From the NCBI GenBank assembly GCA_963764565.1, contig CAVXTD010000023.1:186001-250000 (forward strand): DNA of 64,000 nt. The letters are read 5' to 3'. The notes beneath the pieces are model-generated. The model did no database searches, was not told the origin of the DNA, and saw only the letters and a list, made by a program, of their open reading frames with translations. The translations under genes and the position numbers were made by a program. Shown here in pieces: positions 25,594 through 33,813 of the stretch. Every line of letters begins with the position of its first letter. The first letter of the stretch is position 1. This stretch comes from DATBLE01 sp963764565. GTDB lineage: Bacteria; Actinomycetota; Thermoleophilia; Gaiellales; Gaiellaceae.

Positions 25594-26409
25594 GTGCCCC
25601 TGCTCGCCCTTCCGCAGCCGTACGACTTCGAGGTATCGACGGAGCGGTTCCGCGCCTTCGGACCCGACATCGCCAACCTCTGGCACGACGACGGGCTGCA
25701 CCGCGTCATCGGCGGCCGCGAGGTCAGGATCGAGGCCGCGGCCGGCGGTGTGCTCGTCGAGCCGCTCGACCCGGCGATCGAGGCCGAAGTGCGGACGCTG
25801 CTCGGCGCGCCGTTCGATCTGGCCGCGTTCTCCGCCTGGGCCGAGAGTGCCGATCCCACAGTTCGCCGGCTCGCCGGCGCGCTCGAAGGCTTCCGGCCGC
25901 CGCTCGCGCCCGACCCGTTCGAGAGTCTCGTCGGCTCGATCACGGCGCAGCAGGTCTCGCTCTTCGCCGCGTTCGCAATCCGCAACCGGTTCGTCGAGCG
26001 CTACGGCGAGCGCGGCGAACGTGCGTGGGCGTTCCCGGCGCGGGAGGCAATCGCCCGCGCGCGGGAGGAGGACGTCGTCGCCGTCGGCTTCTCGCGCCGC
26101 AAGGCCGAGTACGTGATCGCGCTCGCCCGTGCCGACCTCGACCTGCACGCGCTCGCCGGGCTGCCCGACGACGAGGTCAAGGAGCGGCTCGTGGCGATCC
26201 GCGGCCTCGGCGAGTGGACTGCGGACTGGTTTCTCGCCCGCCATCTCGCCAGGCCGCGGGCGTGGCCGCACGGCGACCTGGGTCTGCGCAAGGCGGTGCG
26301 CGCCTTCTATGGTGATGTCGATGTGCGAGCGATCGGCGAGCGTTTCGAGCCCTTCCAGAATCTGGTCGCCCACTACCTCCTCACGGGCCTGAGAGTCGTG
26401 GGCACGTGA
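25594..26409 (+). CDS. DNA-3-methyladenine glycosylase II-like (AlkA/HhH-GPD)
   Basis: A base-excision repair glycosylase of 271 residues read from GTG 25594 (VPLLALPQPYDFEV). An AlkA-like N-terminal domain is followed by the HhH-GPD core: SLVGSITAQQVSLFAAFAIRNR, the hairpin IRGLGEWTAD at 202-211 and the catalytic Asp D228 in PHGDLGLRKAV. It removes alkylated bases from DNA. The frame is open upstream through the palindromic repeats, but that part is not conserved-looking. The stop overlaps the GTG of the acetyltransferase gene. Confidence 0.87.
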   Translation: MPLLALPQPYDFEVSTERFRAFGPDIANLWHDDGLHRVIGGREVRIEAAAGGVLVEPLDPAIEAEVRTLLGAPFDLAAFSAWAESADPTVRRLAGALEGFRPPLAPDPFESLVGSITAQQVSLFAAFAIRNRFVERYGERGERAWAFPAREAIARAREEDVVAVGFSRRKAEYVIALARADLDLHALAGLPDDEVKERLVAIRGLGEWTADWFLARHLARPRAWPHGDLGLRKAVRAFYGDVDVRAIGERFEPFQNLVAHYLLTGLRVVGT

Positions 26410-27368
26410 ACATCCGCCTCGCCACGATGGACGACGAGCAGATCCTGCGGGAGCTCTGGGAGGAGTTCGAGGCCGAAGTCCCCGATCTTCCAGAGTTCGT
26501 CGAGACGTGGGAGGAAGAGTGGAGCGACGTCGCCGCCGACATCGGTGGTCGTGGCGCAGTCCTGCTCGCCGAGGACGGTGACGGCGTCGCCGGCTCGGTA
26601 CGCGCAACGATGCGCGCGGCGAACGTCTGGCACGTCGCATTTGCGTACGTCCGACCACGGGCGCGGCGCCAGAGCGTGCTGCGCGGGCTGATACGCGAAG
26701 CGTTGGCGGAGGGCAAGGCGCGTGGGTCGGTGCGGGTTACGCTCGACGTGCTCATCGCGAACGAGGGCGCGGTCGCCGCCTGGCGGCGGCTCGGCTTCGA
26801 GCCCGATGCCTTCCATATGGCTGCCCCGCTCGACAAGGTCGTGGCGCAGCTCGGCGCGGAGCGACCGCCGTCGAACGGAGCGGTCTACGTCCAGACAGAC
26901 GACCGCGACGTGGTCGAGCGCGCCGTCGCCAAGTTCCTGCCACGCATCGGCCGGTCCGCCTCGACGACTGTCTCGCAGCCTCGGAACGGCTGGATCCGCG
27001 TCGACGACGAGCTGTGTAGCCGCGAGCCGAAGTCGCTGCGCCGGCTCGGCCGCGAGCTCTCGCTGGCGCTCGGGATGATCGTGCTCACGCTCGGAATCGA
27101 GGAAGAGGCGGTCGTGCGCTTCATCCTCTGGGACCGGGGCGGGATCGCCGACGAGTACGCCTCCGTGCCCGAGCACTACGGGCCGCTTCCCCCCGGCGAT
27201 GTGATCGCACTGGCCGCGAACCCGACGGTTGTGCAACGGCTGACCGGAGCCGACCCCGCCCGCGTGCGTGCCGTTGCACGCACGGCTGCCACCGGCGGGG
27301 AGCTTCCTCCGCCGAACCAGCTGCTCGTCCAGGTGGCCGATGTTCTCGGGGTAGGCTCCGCGGAATGA
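26406..27368 (+). CDS. GNAT-family acetyltransferase with unknown C-terminal domain
   Basis: A 320-residue protein. The first half is a GNAT fold: MNIRLATMDDEQILRELWEEFEAE, then AFAYVRPRARRQSVLRGLIREALAEGKARG (the acetyl-CoA loop in degenerate R/Q-x-x-G/A form) and IANEGAVAAWRRLGFEP. The second half, from about residue 165, carries a motif DRDVVERAVAKFLPRIG and ends in PTVVQRLTGADPARVRAVARTA, not assigned to a known domain. Substrate unknown. It overlaps the AlkA gene by 4 nt and the GST gene by 4 nt, so these are a coupled string. Confidence 0.78.
   Translation: MNIRLATMDDEQILRELWEEFEAEVPDLPEFVETWEEEWSDVAADIGGRGAVLLAEDGDGVAGSVRATMRAANVWHVAFAYVRPRARRQSVLRGLIREALAEGKARGSVRVTLDVLIANEGAVAAWRRLGFEPDAFHMAAPLDKVVAQLGAERPPSNGAVYVQTDDRDVVERAVAKFLPRIGRSASTTVSQPRNGWIRVDDELCSREPKSLRRLGRELSLALGMIVLTLGIEEEAVVRFILWDRGGIADEYASVPEHYGPLPPGDVIALAANPTVVQRLTGADPARVRAVARTAATGGELPPPNQLLVQVADVLGVGSAE
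27352..27364 (+). promoter_or_regulatory. Candidate internal leaderless -10 element before 27365
   Basis: TAGGCT at 27352-27357 lies 7 nt before the ATG at 27365, inside the end of the acetyltransferase gene. Confidence 0.35.
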
Positions 27369-27904
27369 TCACGCTCTACGACGCCGCCCGCTGCCCGTAC
27401 TGCGCGCGGGTTCGCATCGTCCTTGCCGAGAAGAACCTCGAGCACGAGGTGGTCGCGATCGACCTCTCCGACCGGCCGGCCTGGCTGTACGAGAAGAACC
27501 CGCTCGGCAAGGTGCCCGTGATCGAGGAGGACGTGTTCGTTCTCCCCGAGTCGGCCGTGATCATGGAGTACTTGGAGGAGCGGTATCCGGAGCCGGCTCT
27601 CCTCCCGGCCGACCCGGCCGAGCGCGCGCTCGCACGGCTCCAGGTCTTTCGCTTCGACACGCTGCTCGGCGACGACTACTACGCCGCCCGGCGCGGGGAG
27701 GAGAACAGGCTGGGCGAACGGCTGGCCGCGCTCCAGGTCGGCCACAGCCTCTTCTCCGACATCGCCTTCGTCCCCTGGGTGATCCGCGCCCGCGACCTGC
27801 TCGGCACTGAGCTTCCGCCGCATCTCGACGAGTGGCTCTCGACGTTCGCCGAGCGGCCGTCGGTCGCGGCCGAGCTGGACCTCGTGTCCGTGCTCCCGAG
27901 ATGA
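27365..27904 (+). CDS. Glutathione S-transferase/glutaredoxin-fold protein
   Basis: A 179-residue GST-like protein. The thioredoxin-fold N-terminus MITLYDAARCPYCARVRIVLAEKN has a CPYC redox motif at 10-13, then KVPVIEEDVFVLPESAVIMEYLEERYPEP matches the GST cis-Pro and SNAIL/ES region. The C-terminal helical domain is short. Actinobacteria mostly lack glutathione, so the thiol partner may be mycothiol or another thiol (inference). It overlaps the alpha/beta hydrolase gene by 4 nt. Confidence 0.82.
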   Translation: MITLYDAARCPYCARVRIVLAEKNLEHEVVAIDLSDRPAWLYEKNPLGKVPVIEEDVFVLPESAVIMEYLEERYPEPALLPADPAERALARLQVFRFDTLLGDDYYAARRGEENRLGERLAALQVGHSLFSDIAFVPWVIRARDLLGTELPPHLDEWLSTFAERPSVAAELDLVSVLPR

Positions 27905-28584
27905 GGATCGCCCTCCTCCACGCATTGCCCTTCGACGAGCGGATGTGGGAGCCCCAGCTTCCCGCGCTCACGGGTCACGAAGTGCACACGGCGAACCTGT
28001 ACGCCCTCGGCTCGCGCACGGACGACTGGGCGCTCGGCGTGCTCCAAGCCGTGCCGGGCCGGCTCGTGGCCGTCGGCGCCTCGATGGGCGGCTACTGCGC
28101 CTCCGCGATTGCGCGACTCGCTCCCGAGCGCCTCGGAGGGCTCGTACTCGTCGGCTCCCGCGCCGACGCCGACCCGCTCGAGCGGGCGCCGCTCCGCGAG
28201 GAATGGATCCGCATCGCCCGCGAGCAGGGCGGCGAGGGGCTGTGGCAGGCCGCGGCGAAGAACTTCTTCGCGGCGGGTGCATCGGCCGACGTGGTCGAGC
28301 GGGCGCACGAGATCGCAGCCGGGCAGGATCCCGACGGGCTCGTCCGCGCGATCGAGGCGATCCGCAGCCGACCCGACTCGACCGAGGCCGTCACCAGCGG
28401 GATCCCACTGCTCGTCGTTGCCGGCGACGGCGATCCGCTGATCGGTCCGGAGGTCGCCCGGGAGCTCGCCGCCGCCTCGCCGAACGGCCGCGCCGAGATC
28501 ATCGAGGCTTGCGGTCACCTGCCGAGCATGGAGCGGCCGGAGGAGTTCAACCGGGTGCTGACGACGTTCCTGGCCGAGCTGTGA
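27901..28584 (+). CDS. Alpha/beta hydrolase
   Basis: A 227-residue serine hydrolase. The nucleophile elbow GASMGG puts the Ser at 61. Asp lies in VVAGDGDPLIG and the catalytic His in EACGHLPSMERPEEFN, the usual order. It lacks a signal peptide. The ATG at 27901 overlaps the GST stop, and its own stop overlaps the GTG of the sulfurtransferase gene. The substrate is unknown; small esters or lactones are typical of the fold. Confidence 0.82.
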   Translation: MRIALLHALPFDERMWEPQLPALTGHEVHTANLYALGSRTDDWALGVLQAVPGRLVAVGASMGGYCASAIARLAPERLGGLVLVGSRADADPLERAPLREEWIRIAREQGGEGLWQAAAKNFFAAGASADVVERAHEIAAGQDPDGLVRAIEAIRSRPDSTEAVTSGIPLLVVAGDGDPLIGPEVARELAAASPNGRAEIIEACGHLPSMERPEEFNRVLTTFLAEL

Positions 28585-29370
28585 GCGACCTCCCGCCCGT
28601 CGTCACCGCTTCATGGGTGGCGGATCGACTCGGAGAGCCCGGACTGCTGCTCGCGGACGTCCGCGGCCCGAACGCGCACGCGCGGGGGCACATCCCCGGC
28701 TCGATCCCGCTCGTCCTCGGCTCGCCCGCGCCGGTCACCGACCGCGGCGTGCTCGAGGAGCTCGCCTCCGAGGTCGGCCTGCGGCTCCGCCGGCACGGGG
28801 TCACCGGGGAGGAGCGCCTCGTGCTCTACGACGGCGGCGACTGCATCGGCGCCTGCGCCTCGGCGCAGCTCGCCGAGCTGGCCGGGCATCCGGCCGTGGC
28901 GGTGATGGCAGGAGGCCTCGCCGCGTGGGAGACGCGATCTGACCCAGGGGGTGGTGGAGCTGGACAAGAACCGAAACGAGCTCGACCCGCGCTTCGACGC
29001 GGTGCCGACGCTCGACGAGCTGCGTGGCCGGCTCGACGATCCCGAGCTGACGATCCTCGACGTCCGCAGGGTGGACGAGTTCAGCGGTAAGGGCGGCTAC
29101 CCGTGCGACCGGCGCCAGGGTCACATCCCCGGTGCGAAGCATCTCGAGGTCGATGCGCTCTTTGCCGGGCCGGGTACGCCGCTCGCCGCGGAGGAGATAC
29201 GCCGGCTTGTCGGAGCGCCCGAGGGTGCCGAGATCGTCGCGTACTGCCACTCCGGCTCGCGCTCGGCACTGGCAGTGATGGCGCTCCGCTCGGCGGGCTA
29301 CCGCGCGCGGAACTACCCCGGTTCGTGGCACGAGTGGTCGCGCCACCCCGATCTGCCGATGGAGCGCTAG
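28581..29370 (+). CDS. Tandem-rhodanese sulfurtransferase, one frameshift
   Basis: A thiosulfate/3-mercaptopyruvate sulfurtransferase of about 262 residues with two rhodanese domains. The first has LLLADVRGPNAHARGHIPGS and YDGGDCIGACASAQLAEL. A shift near 28945 leads to the second, with LTILDVRRVDEFSG, RQGHIPGAKHLEVD and the active-site loop YCHSGSRSALAV, whose Cys carries the persulfide. The stop TAG shares the palindrome CTAG (29367-29370) with the convergent amidotransferase gene. Confidence 0.85.
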
Positions 29371-30077
29371 ACCGCTACCGCCGCGCGCTCGGCGACCTCG
29401 ACGAACGCGCCGCAGAGGCCGCGCCCGAGGTCGTTCCAGGTGGCGATCTTCTCCTCGGTCTCCGCAACCAGCGCCTCGCGGTCGAGGTCGAGCGGAAACT
29501 CGTCCTTGTCGGCGATCCAGCTGCGCACGGTGTCGAGCGTCACCTCGGCGTGGAACTGGATGCCCCAGGCGGCCTCGCCGAGGCTGTACGCCTGATTGCA
29601 GCGCGCGCTGCGGCCGAGCTCCTCGGCTCGGTCCGGCAGGTCGTACGTGTAGTAGTGCCAACCGAAGCCTTCGAACGACTGCGGCAGTCTGCCGAAGACG
29701 GGATCTGCGGCAGCGGCCTCGGTCAGCTCGACGGCGAACCAGCCGATCTCGGGTCCGTCGGGCAGCGCGTAGACCGCGGCGCCTTCGGCCTTCGCCATCA
29801 GCTGGATCCCGAGGCAGACGCCGAAGAGCGGCACCTCCCGCTCGATCAGCCCCCGGATGAAAGCGTCCTCCTCGCGCAGCCACGGGTGCCGGTCGTCCTG
29901 GTCGGCGTGCATCGAGCCGCCGAAGACGAACACCGCGCCGTAGGTGTCGATCGGGCGCGGGGGCGGTGTGCCCCAGGCGAGGCTCCATTCCTCGAAGCGG
30001 TGGCCGGCGGCGGTGACGACCTCCTCGAACACACCTGCGCGCGCGTTCGTGCCGTGGATGATCGAGAGGACGTTCAC
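29367..30077 (-). CDS. Class I glutamine amidotransferase (GMP synthase-like)
   Basis: A 236-residue stand-alone class I amidotransferase. PLFGVCLGIQLMAKAEGA carries the nucleophile Cys, and WGIQFHAEVTLDTV carries the His-x-Glu of the triad. FVFGGSMHADQDDRHPWLREEDAFIRGL is typical of the GMP-synthase-like/YfeJ group. The partner synthase is unknown; such proteins act on gamma-glutamyl compounds or free glutamine. GTG 30077 overlaps the DUF72 stop, so they form an operon. Confidence 0.85.
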   Translation of the reverse strand: MNVLSIIHGTNARAGVFEEVVTAAGHRFEEWSLAWGTPPPRPIDTYGAVFVFGGSMHADQDDRHPWLREEDAFIRGLIEREVPLFGVCLGIQLMAKAEGAAVYALPDGPEIGWFAVELTEAAAADPVFGRLPQSFEGFGWHYYTYDLPDRAEELGRSARCNQAYSLGEAAWGIQFHAEVTLDTVRSWIADKDEFPLDLDREALVAETEEKIATWNDLGRGLCGAFVEVAERAAVAV

Positions 30078-30940
30078 CAATCCAACTGTAACTGGCCGAT
30101 TTCGGGCGGCTCGACTGCGCCCGTGGCCGGAATCTCTCGCTCGTCGAGCACTGCGCGGAGGATCGTCGCGCTGCGCGGCGCGTAGTCCGCCTTGTTGTTG
30201 TTGAAGAGCGCGTAGACCTCCTCGGCCTGCTCTGCGAGCTCGCCGAGCGGTTCGACCCACTCCTCGAGCTCTGCACTGCTGTACATCCAGTCGAACCGGT
30301 CGGCGGAGCTCTTTCCCTTGATGTTCCAGGTCTTCCAGTTGCGCCCGTGGAAGCGGACGTAGGCGACCGGGTGGGTGACGGCGGCGATCCGCGGGACGAC
30401 GTTGCTCGCGCGGGTGCGGGGTGAGTCGACCGAGACGTAGGCGAGGCGGTGACGCTCGAGGAACGAAAGCGTGCCTGCGCGCTCGTCCTCTTCTAGCCAC
30501 GAGCGGTGGCGGAACTCGACCAGAGGCACGAGCGGCTCGAGCAGCGGCGCGGCCGCCGTCAGCTCGGCGAGCGCCTCGTTCGACTTGACGAACCACGGCG
30601 GGTACTGGAGCAGCACCCCGCGGAGCTTGCCTGCCGCCTCGAGCGGCGCCAGCGCCTCGCGGAACTCGCGGAACGCGGTCTCGCGATCCTGCTCGCGGTG
30701 GCCGGTCATCTCGCCGCTCGCCTTGACGTGGAAGACGAAGGAGTCAGGTGTGCGCTCCGCCCATTTCGCCGCCGTCTCCGGCGAGGGCAGGTGGTAGAAG
30801 GGCGAGTCGACCTCGACGACGTCGAAGCGCTCGGCGTAGTAGGCGAGGCGCGCCGCAGGCGAGGAGGCGCCGCGCGGATACCAGTGCTTGAGCAGCCCCT
30901 CGTCGGCCCAGGAGCACGTGCCGATCCGGACGGGCACCAT
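30074..30940 (-). CDS. DUF72 family protein
   Basis: A 288-residue TIM-barrel-like protein. MVPVRIGTCSWADEGLLKHWYP is the DUF72 opening (GTSGW/SW), FDVVEVDSPFYHLPSPETAAKWAERTP, FRHRSWL, YVRFHGRNW and ALFNNNKADYAPRSA are conserved. The ATG at 30938-30940 is preferred over upstream in-frame ATGs because TATGCT lies 7 nt before it. Function of the family is unknown. It is divergent from murI and co-transcribed with the amidotransferase. Confidence 0.85.
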   Translation of the reverse strand: MVPVRIGTCSWADEGLLKHWYPRGASSPAARLAYYAERFDVVEVDSPFYHLPSPETAAKWAERTPDSFVFHVKASGEMTGHREQDRETAFREFREALAPLEAAGKLRGVLLQYPPWFVKSNEALAELTAAAPLLEPLVPLVEFRHRSWLEEDERAGTLSFLERHRLAYVSVDSPRTRASNVVPRIAAVTHPVAYVRFHGRNWKTWNIKGKSSADRFDWMYSSAELEEWVEPLGELAEQAEEVYALFNNNKADYAPRSATILRAVLDEREIPATGAVEPPEIGQLQLDW

Positions 30941-30947
30941 CCCCGCG

Positions 30948-30974
30948 AGCATAGGCAACCTAGAATGCCCCGCG
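30948..30974. promoter_or_regulatory. Divergent pair of leaderless -10 elements (DUF72/murI)
   Basis: The minus-strand TATGCT (30953-30948) is 7 nt from the ATG at 30940. The plus-strand TAGAAT (30961-30966) is 8 nt from the murI ATG at 30975. Confidence 0.5.
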
Positions 30975-31796
30975 ATGGACTCGCGTCCTGTCGGCGTGTT
31001 CGACTCGGGCATGGGCGGCTTGACCGTCCTGCACGAGTGTCTCGTCACGATGCCGCACGAGGATTTCGTCTACCTCGGCGACGGCGCCAGGCTGCCCTAC
31101 GGCCCCCGACCTCTCCCCGAGGTGGCGCAGTTCGCGCACGAGATCGGGGCGTACCTGGAGGCGCAGGGAGTGAAGCTGATCCTCGTCGCCTGCAACACCG
31201 CCACCTCGGCGGCGCTCCCCGAGCTGCAGGAGTCGCTGTCCGTTCCCGTCGTCGGCGTGATCACGCCCGAGGCGCACGCCGCGGTGCAGGCGACGCGCAA
31301 CCGGCGGATCGGCCTGCTCGCGACCAAGGCGACCGTCGAGTCGGGCCGCTACGAGCAGCTCGTGCGCACGCTCGACGCAGGGGTGCGGATGACCTCGGTC
31401 GCCTGCCCCCGGCTCGTCCCGCTGATCGAGAGCGACGACCCCTTCGGCCCCGAGACCCTCGCTGCCGTGCGGGAGTACGCCGAGCCGTTGCAGCAGGCCG
31501 ACGTGGACACCGTCGTTCTCGGGTGCACGCACTACCCGTTGATCCGGCCCATCTTCCAGCGGGTGTTCGGCCGCGGAGTGACGCTTGTCTTCTCGGCCGA
31601 GGAGACCGCACGCGAAGTTGCCGAGACGCTGTCGCGGAAGGGGATCGAGAATCAGACCGGCCGCGAGGGGGGCTACCGGTTCCTGACCACCGGTGACGCG
31701 GACGTCTTCCGCGTCACCGGTGCGCGCTTTCTCCAGCTGCCGATCGACGAGGTCGAGCCCGTCGAGCTTTCGGAGCTCACCGAGGCGGCCGCGTGA
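30975..31796 (+). CDS. murI: Glutamate racemase
   Basis: This makes D-glutamate for peptidoglycan. The 273-residue protein has VGVFDSGMGGLTVL at the N-terminus and the two catalytic cysteines in VACNTATS (C73) and VLGCTHYPLI (C184); YLGDGARLPYG is the substrate loop. The ATG at 30975 follows TAGAAT by 8 nt. Downstream come rph, mgtC and rdgB, an order (murI-rph-rdgB) common in Actinomycetota. Confidence 0.95.
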   Translation: MDSRPVGVFDSGMGGLTVLHECLVTMPHEDFVYLGDGARLPYGPRPLPEVAQFAHEIGAYLEAQGVKLILVACNTATSAALPELQESLSVPVVGVITPEAHAAVQATRNRRIGLLATKATVESGRYEQLVRTLDAGVRMTSVACPRLVPLIESDDPFGPETLAAVREYAEPLQQADVDTVVLGCTHYPLIRPIFQRVFGRGVTLVFSAEETAREVAETLSRKGIENQTGREGGYRFLTTGDADVFRVTGARFLQLPIDEVEPVELSELTEAAA

Positions 31797-31821
31797 GACG
31801 CTGTCCCGCGCGACCACGCCC

Positions 31822-31836
31822 CAGTGTCAGACACTG
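31822..31836. repeat. Short perfect palindrome between murI and rph
   Basis: CAGTGTCAGACACTG is a 7-bp dyad around a central A. It shares its core (GTGTCAGACAC) with the palindrome at 6876-6912. It lies 26 bp after the murI stop and 9 bp before the rph ribosome-binding site. Confidence 0.5.
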
Positions 31837-31851
31837 TCACGGAGGTGTGAC

Positions 31852-32565
31852 GTGAGCAGAGCGGATGGGCGCCGGCACGACCAGCTCCGGCCGCTCGAGA
31901 TCGTGCCGGACTACCTCGAGCAGCCGCACGGTTCGGTGCTCTACACGCAGGGGAAGACGCGCGTTCTCTGCACTGCGTCGATCGAGGAGAGCGTGCCGCG
32001 CTGGATGTCGGGCAAGGGCGTGGGGTGGATCACCGCCGAGTACTCGCTGCTGCCCGCCTCGACCGGCCGACGCACCCAGCGGGAAGCCTCGACCGGTCGC
32101 CAGAAGGGTCGCACGGTCGAGATCCAGCGGTTGATCGGCCGCGCCGTGCGCGCGGTCACCGACTTCCAGGCGCTCGGCGAGCGGACGCTGTGGCTCGACT
32201 GCGACGTGCTCCAGGCGGACGGCGGCACCCGCTGCGCTGCGACCTCCGGTGCATGGGTCGCGGCACGTCGCGCGCTCGACCGATTCGGCCTGTCGAAGGC
32301 GATGCCGGGGTCGGTCGCCGCCGTATCGCTCGGGATCGTCGGCGGCGAGCTGCTGCTCGACCTCGACTACTCCGAGGACTCGAACGCCGACGTCGACCTG
32401 AACGTGGTCATGACCGGCGACGGCCGCCTGGTCGAGGTGCAGGCGACAGCCGAGCAGGTGCCGTTCGGCCGGGACTCACTCGACGAGCTGCTCGATCTTG
32501 CCGCGAGGGGGATCGAGCGGATCGGCCTGGCGCAGCAGGAGGCCGTCGATGCGCCTCGCGGCTGA
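31852..32565 (+). CDS. rph: Ribonuclease PH
   Basis: A phosphorolytic 3'-5' exoribonuclease that trims tRNA 3' ends, 237 residues. GSVLYTQGKTRVLCTASIEE, GWITAEYSLLPASTGRRTQREA and GRTVEIQRLIGRAVRAV are family blocks, and the phosphate-site residues lie in DGGTRCAATSGAWVA. The GTG start has a strong ribosome-binding site (GGAGGTG at 31841-31847), unusual among the many leaderless genes here. The end overlaps mgtC by 17 nt. Confidence 0.95.
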   Translation: MSRADGRRHDQLRPLEIVPDYLEQPHGSVLYTQGKTRVLCTASIEESVPRWMSGKGVGWITAEYSLLPASTGRRTQREASTGRQKGRTVEIQRLIGRAVRAVTDFQALGERTLWLDCDVLQADGGTRCAATSGAWVAARRALDRFGLSKAMPGSVAAVSLGIVGGELLLDLDYSEDSNADVDLNVVMTGDGRLVEVQATAEQVPFGRDSLDELLDLAARGIERIGLAQQEAVDAPRG

Positions 32566-33211
32566 GATCGCGTCGCTGGGCTGGGGCGAGACGCTCCTCC
32601 GGGTAGCGGTGGGGGCCGCGCTCGGCAGCGTCATCGGCCTCGAGCGGGAGCTGGACGAAAAGGCAGCCGGCCTCAGAACGCACATGCTCGTCGCCGCGGG
32701 ATCGGCGCTTTTCACGCTCGTCGGCATCTACGGCTTTACGCAGTTCCCCGGCGCAAGCGTCGATCCGTCGCGGATCGCGGCGCAGGTCGTCACGGGCGTC
32801 GGATTCCTGGGAGCGGGCGTGATCTTCCGGCAGGGCTTCACGGTCCGCGGCCTGACCACCGCCGCGAGCCTCTGGATCGTCGCAGCGGTCGGGATGGCCG
32901 CCGGCGCCGGCTACTGGAAGGGCGCGGTGATCTCCACCGGCGTCGCTCTCGTTGCCCTGCGGCCGCTCGAGTGGCTGAAGGAACGCCTGATCTTCCAGCG
33001 CAGGGCGAGCAGGATGGTTGTCGATCTCGCCGATGATGCGACGAGCGGCGGCGTGCTCGACGCGCTCGAGCGACTCGGTGACCTGCTCGCGCTTCGCCGC
33101 GACGGGCGGCGGCTCGAGGTGGAGCTCCGTCTTGACGACGAGCACCGGGCCCGCGCGCTCGATGCGGTCGGCTCGCTGCCCGAGGTCGAGGAGGCCCGCT
33201 GGCAGCCGTGA
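32549..33211 (+). CDS. MgtC/SapB family membrane protein
   Basis: A 220-residue inner-membrane protein. GSVIGLERELDEKAAGLRTHMLVAAGSALFTL is the MgtC signature, with the next helices in AAQVVTGVGFLGAGVIFRQG and GLTTAASLWIVAAVGMAAG. A soluble C-terminal ACT-like domain follows from about residue 150. MgtC proteins affect Mg2+ homeostasis and ATP synthase; the role here is unknown. It sits between rph and rdgB, overlapping both, so it is co-expressed with them. Confidence 0.88.
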   Translation: MRLAAEIASLGWGETLLRVAVGAALGSVIGLERELDEKAAGLRTHMLVAAGSALFTLVGIYGFTQFPGASVDPSRIAAQVVTGVGFLGAGVIFRQGFTVRGLTTAASLWIVAAVGMAAGAGYWKGAVISTGVALVALRPLEWLKERLIFQRRASRMVVDLADDATSGGVLDALERLGDLLALRRDGRRLEVELRLDDEHRARALDAVGSLPEVEEARWQP

Positions 33212-33789
33212 GGGTGGTGCTCAGCTCGGCGAACCCGCACAAGCTGCGGGAGCTGCGGGCCGCGCTGCCCGGCTGGGAGTTGGAGCCGCTGGGCGTAGAG
33301 GAGTCTCCTGAGGAGACCGGCGCGACGTACGAGGAGAACGCCCGCCTGAAGGCACGCTTCGGCCGTGGTCGTGCTCCTGCCGATGCCTGGGTGATCGGTG
33401 AGGACGCCGGTGTGGAGGTAGCCGCGCTCGGCGGCCGTCCCGGGGTGCACTCGGCGCGCTGGGCCGATCGTCCGGTGGACTCGCTGCTCGCCGAGCTGGG
33501 CGACGAGGATGACCGGCGCGCGCGGTTCAGGTGCACGATCGTCGCGATCGCCCCTGACGGGCGCGAGCTCGTGGTGAAGGGTCTGCTGGAGGGCACGATC
33601 GCCCGGGAGCCGCGGGGAGCAGAGGGCTTCGGCTACGACCCGGTGTTCATTCCGGACGGTGAGAACGAGACGGTCGCCGAGCTCGGGAACGAGTGGAAGT
33701 CGGAGCATTCGGCCCGCGCCAGGGCGGCGCAGGCGCTCCGGGCCGCGCTGGCGGGCCGCGCGAAAACCCACGATTTGCAGGACTCTTAA
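33208..33789 (+). CDS. rdgB: XTP/dITP diphosphatase (RdgB/HAM1)
   Basis: A house-cleaning pyrophosphatase removing non-canonical purine nucleotides, 193 residues. VLSSANPHKLRELRAAL, ATYEENARLKARF, GEDAGVEVAALGGRPGVHSARW and GAEGFGYDPVFIP are hallmark motifs. GTG 33208 overlaps the mgtC stop. The TAA stop (33787-33789) lies within a perfect palindrome shared with the convergent BrkB gene. Confidence 0.93.
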   Translation: MRVVLSSANPHKLRELRAALPGWELEPLGVEESPEETGATYEENARLKARFGRGRAPADAWVIGEDAGVEVAALGGRPGVHSARWADRPVDSLLAELGDEDDRRARFRCTIVAIAPDGRELVVKGLLEGTIAREPRGAEGFGYDPVFIPDGENETVAELGNEWKSEHSARARAAQALRAALAGRAKTHDLQDS

Positions 33790-33813
33790 CAGTGCCTGGC
33801 ACTGTTAAGAGTC
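33781..33813. terminator. Perfect 16-bp palindrome carrying the rdgB stop codon
   Basis: The arms GACTCTTAACAGTGCC (33781-33796) and its exact complement (33798-33813) surround a single T. The rdgB TAA (33787-33789) is inside the left arm, and the stop of the convergent gene (33812-33814) touches the right arm. It is a likely bidirectional terminator. Confidence 0.6.
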
